6,119 nucleotides of DNA. Source: a bacterium (lineage in GTDB: Bacteria > UBP15 > UBA6099). The stretch lies in contig JAKQBV010000269.1 of NCBI GenBank assembly GCA_029573925.1, positions 1 through 6,119 of the forward strand, in the 5' to 3' direction. The notes under the pieces were generated by a model. The model worked only from the letters and a program-made list of their open reading frames with translations. It ran no database searches and had not been told where the DNA came from. Below are positions 4,893-6,119 of this stretch, piece after piece (position 1 is the first letter of the stretch; each line of letters starts with the position of its first letter). The position numbers and the translations under genes were made by a program.

Positions 4893-5948
4893 ATGATAAA
4901 GGAAGCCATAAAAAAGGCGGTGGAAGGGAAGAATCTGACGCGGGCGGAGGCGCGCGCGGCGATGGAGGAGATAATGAGCGGCGGGGCGACGCCCGCGCAG
5001 ATCGCTTGCTTGATAACGGCCCTGCGGATGAAGGGCGAGACTATCGACGAGATTACGGGCTGCGCGGAGGCGATGCGGGAAAAGGCCGTTAGGCTCGACG
5101 TGAAGCGGACTTCGCTGGTGAATATCGACCGCGAGGACATCAATATAGATCAGGAAACGATACTCGACACCTGCGGCACTGGCGGGGACGGGACGAATAC
5201 ATTCAACGTGTCAACCGCGACGGCGTTCGTGGCGGCGGGGGCGGGGGTGACGGTGGCGAAACACGGCAACAGGTCGGTGTCCAGCAGGTGCGGGAGCGCG
5301 GATGTCGTGCAGGCTCTCGGGGTGAACATCGATCTGCCGCCGGAGCGGGTGAAGGACTGCGTCGAGCGGGTGGGCATCGGGTTCATGTTCGCGCCGTTGT
5401 TTCACAGCGCGATGAAGCATGCCATCGGGCCGAGGCGGGAGATAGGGGTAAGGACGATATTCAACGTGTTGGGGCCGCTGACGAATCCCGCAGGGGCGAA
5501 CGTGCAGGCGCTGGGGGTGTATAAGCCTGAACTGACGGATACGCTGGCGCGGGCGCTGAAGAATCTGGGGACGCGCGCGGCGATGGTGGTTCACGGCGCT
5601 CACAGCTACGACGAGATAACGATAACCGGCGAGACGCGGGTCTCCGAGCTTCGGGCCGGGCGGGTGAGGACGTACGAGATCAAGCCGGAGGACTTCGGCA
5701 TGAAGCGGGCGGCTCCCCGCTCAATAAGGGGCGGAGACGCTCCGGCGAACGCTCAGATCGTGCTCGACATTCTGCAAGGCGCAAAGGGGGCGAAGAGGGA
5801 CATCGTGCTGTTGAACGCCGCCGCCGCGCTGATAGTGGCCGGCCGCGCGCGCGATTTCAACGACGGCATCCGCGCCGCTGCCGAAAGCATCGACGCCGGC
5901 GCAGCCCTCAGAAAACTCGACCTGCTCATCGCCGAGAGCAACAGATGA
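4893..5948 (+). CDS. trpD: Anthranilate phosphoribosyltransferase
   Basis: This cytosolic enzyme transfers the phosphoribosyl group of PRPP to anthranilate, giving phosphoribosylanthranilate, the second step of the tryptophan branch. The 351 residues span the whole enzyme (usual length about 335-350). An N-terminal helical domain (GGATPAQIACLITALRMKGE, 30-49) precedes the PRPP loop DTCGTGGDG (92-100), NVSTATAF (105-112), KHGNRSVSSRCGSADV (123-138), the anthranilate-contacting segment RREIGVRTIFNVLGPLTNP (181-199) and the Mg-binding Asp240-Glu241 in YDEITI. A short acidic stretch NIDREDINIDQE (77-88) sits before the PRPP loop where many homologues are shorter. The ATG follows GGGGG at about ten bases, a modest Shine-Dalgarno. 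It is a free-standing TrpD, not fused to TrpG, and no other trp gene adjoins it. Its TGA overlaps the next ATG. Confidence 0.95.
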   Translation: MIKEAIKKAVEGKNLTRAEARAAMEEIMSGGATPAQIACLITALRMKGETIDEITGCAEAMREKAVRLDVKRTSLVNIDREDINIDQETILDTCGTGGDGTNTFNVSTATAFVAAGAGVTVAKHGNRSVSSRCGSADVVQALGVNIDLPPERVKDCVERVGIGFMFAPLFHSAMKHAIGPRREIGVRTIFNVLGPLTNPAGANVQALGVYKPELTDTLARALKNLGTRAAMVVHGAHSYDEITITGETRVSELRAGRVRTYEIKPEDFGMKRAAPRSIRGGDAPANAQIVLDILQGAKGAKRDIVLLNAAAALIVAGRARDFNDGIRAAAESIDAGAALRKLDLLIAESNR

Positions 5949-6119
5949 GCCGCCCCGGCGCGGCTTACGGTATGTCTGATATGAACGCAAACGCGGCGCG
6001 CGGCAACGGCCTCAAGGTGTTCCTGACGGTTTTCATCGCGTGCGCTTTTTTCACTAATTTCTACATGACGACTAACGACGCGTCCCGGTTCAGCCTGACC
6101 GTGGCGCTGGCCGAACGCG
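5945..6119 (+). CDS. N-terminus of a membrane protein, possibly GT39/PMT-like glycosyltransferase (3' end outside window)
   Basis: Fifty-eight residues are visible before the window ends. The ATG overlaps the trpD stop as ATGA, with a weak GAGAG six bases upstream, which suggests translational coupling. In-frame ATGs at 5972 and 5981 are alternative starts. After a polar N-terminus a hydrophobic segment (about 25-41, VFLTVFIACAFFTNFYM) forms one membrane helix. It is followed by TTNDASRFSLTVALAER, resembling the helix-then-N/D-x-SRF-x-LT-x-A-x-x-E pattern at the start of GT39/PMT-like membrane glycosyltransferases, which use lipid-linked sugars. The membrane location is well supported; the family call is a guess from a short stretch. 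Confidence 0.6.
   Translation, partial: MSRPGAAYGMSDMNANAARGNGLKVFLTVFIACAFFTNFYMTTNDASRFSLTVALAER

Overview
The window looks like a stretch of a bacterial chromosome from an anaerobe with fairly high GC. The evidence for anaerobic metabolism is a complete four-subunit 2-oxoacid:ferredoxin oxidoreductase of the VorB type, which is oxygen-sensitive and depends on ferredoxin. Coding sequence favours G/C at third positions, gene spacing is tight, and the start codons include TTG and GTG. The phylum cannot be fixed from these genes.

Layout. Positions 1-663 carry no supportable gene but are packed with inverted repeats of two families. One family is a short element beginning GTAGGGGCGA. The other is a composite repeat of roughly 110-120 bp, made of a GC-rich hairpin, a spacer and an A/T-rich perfect palindrome. 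It is present three times: one copy on the minus strand and two on the plus strand. Positions 664-4677 hold five minus-strand genes separated by only 21-28 nt and probably cotranscribed. In transcription order they are a two-cluster ferredoxin subunit (delta), the VorB-like alpha subunit, the thiamine-diphosphate beta subunit, the gamma subunit, and a class II CPD photolyase. Positions 4678-4892 are a divergent intergenic region with candidate promoters for both directions. Positions 4893-5948 encode anthranilate phosphoribosyltransferase (trpD) on the plus strand. Its stop overlaps, as ATGA, the start of a membrane protein that runs off the window and may belong to the GT39/PMT-like glycosyltransferases.

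How the genes work together. The four oxidoreductase subunits form one enzyme. It converts branched-chain (or other) 2-oxoacids and CoA to acyl-CoA and CO2, passing electrons through the iron-sulfur clusters to ferredoxin, and can run in reverse under reducing conditions. The photolyase is a separate DNA-repair function that appears to ride on the same transcript. TrpD makes the second committed intermediate of tryptophan synthesis, but no other trp gene is visible beside it.

The most unusual element is the composite repeat at 93-205, 399-510 and 537-656. Its two stems differ in sequence between copies yet stay paired, the palindrome core is constant, and the spacer can also pair with one palindrome arm. 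The third copy ends eight bases from the photolyase stop codon and could end that operon's transcript.
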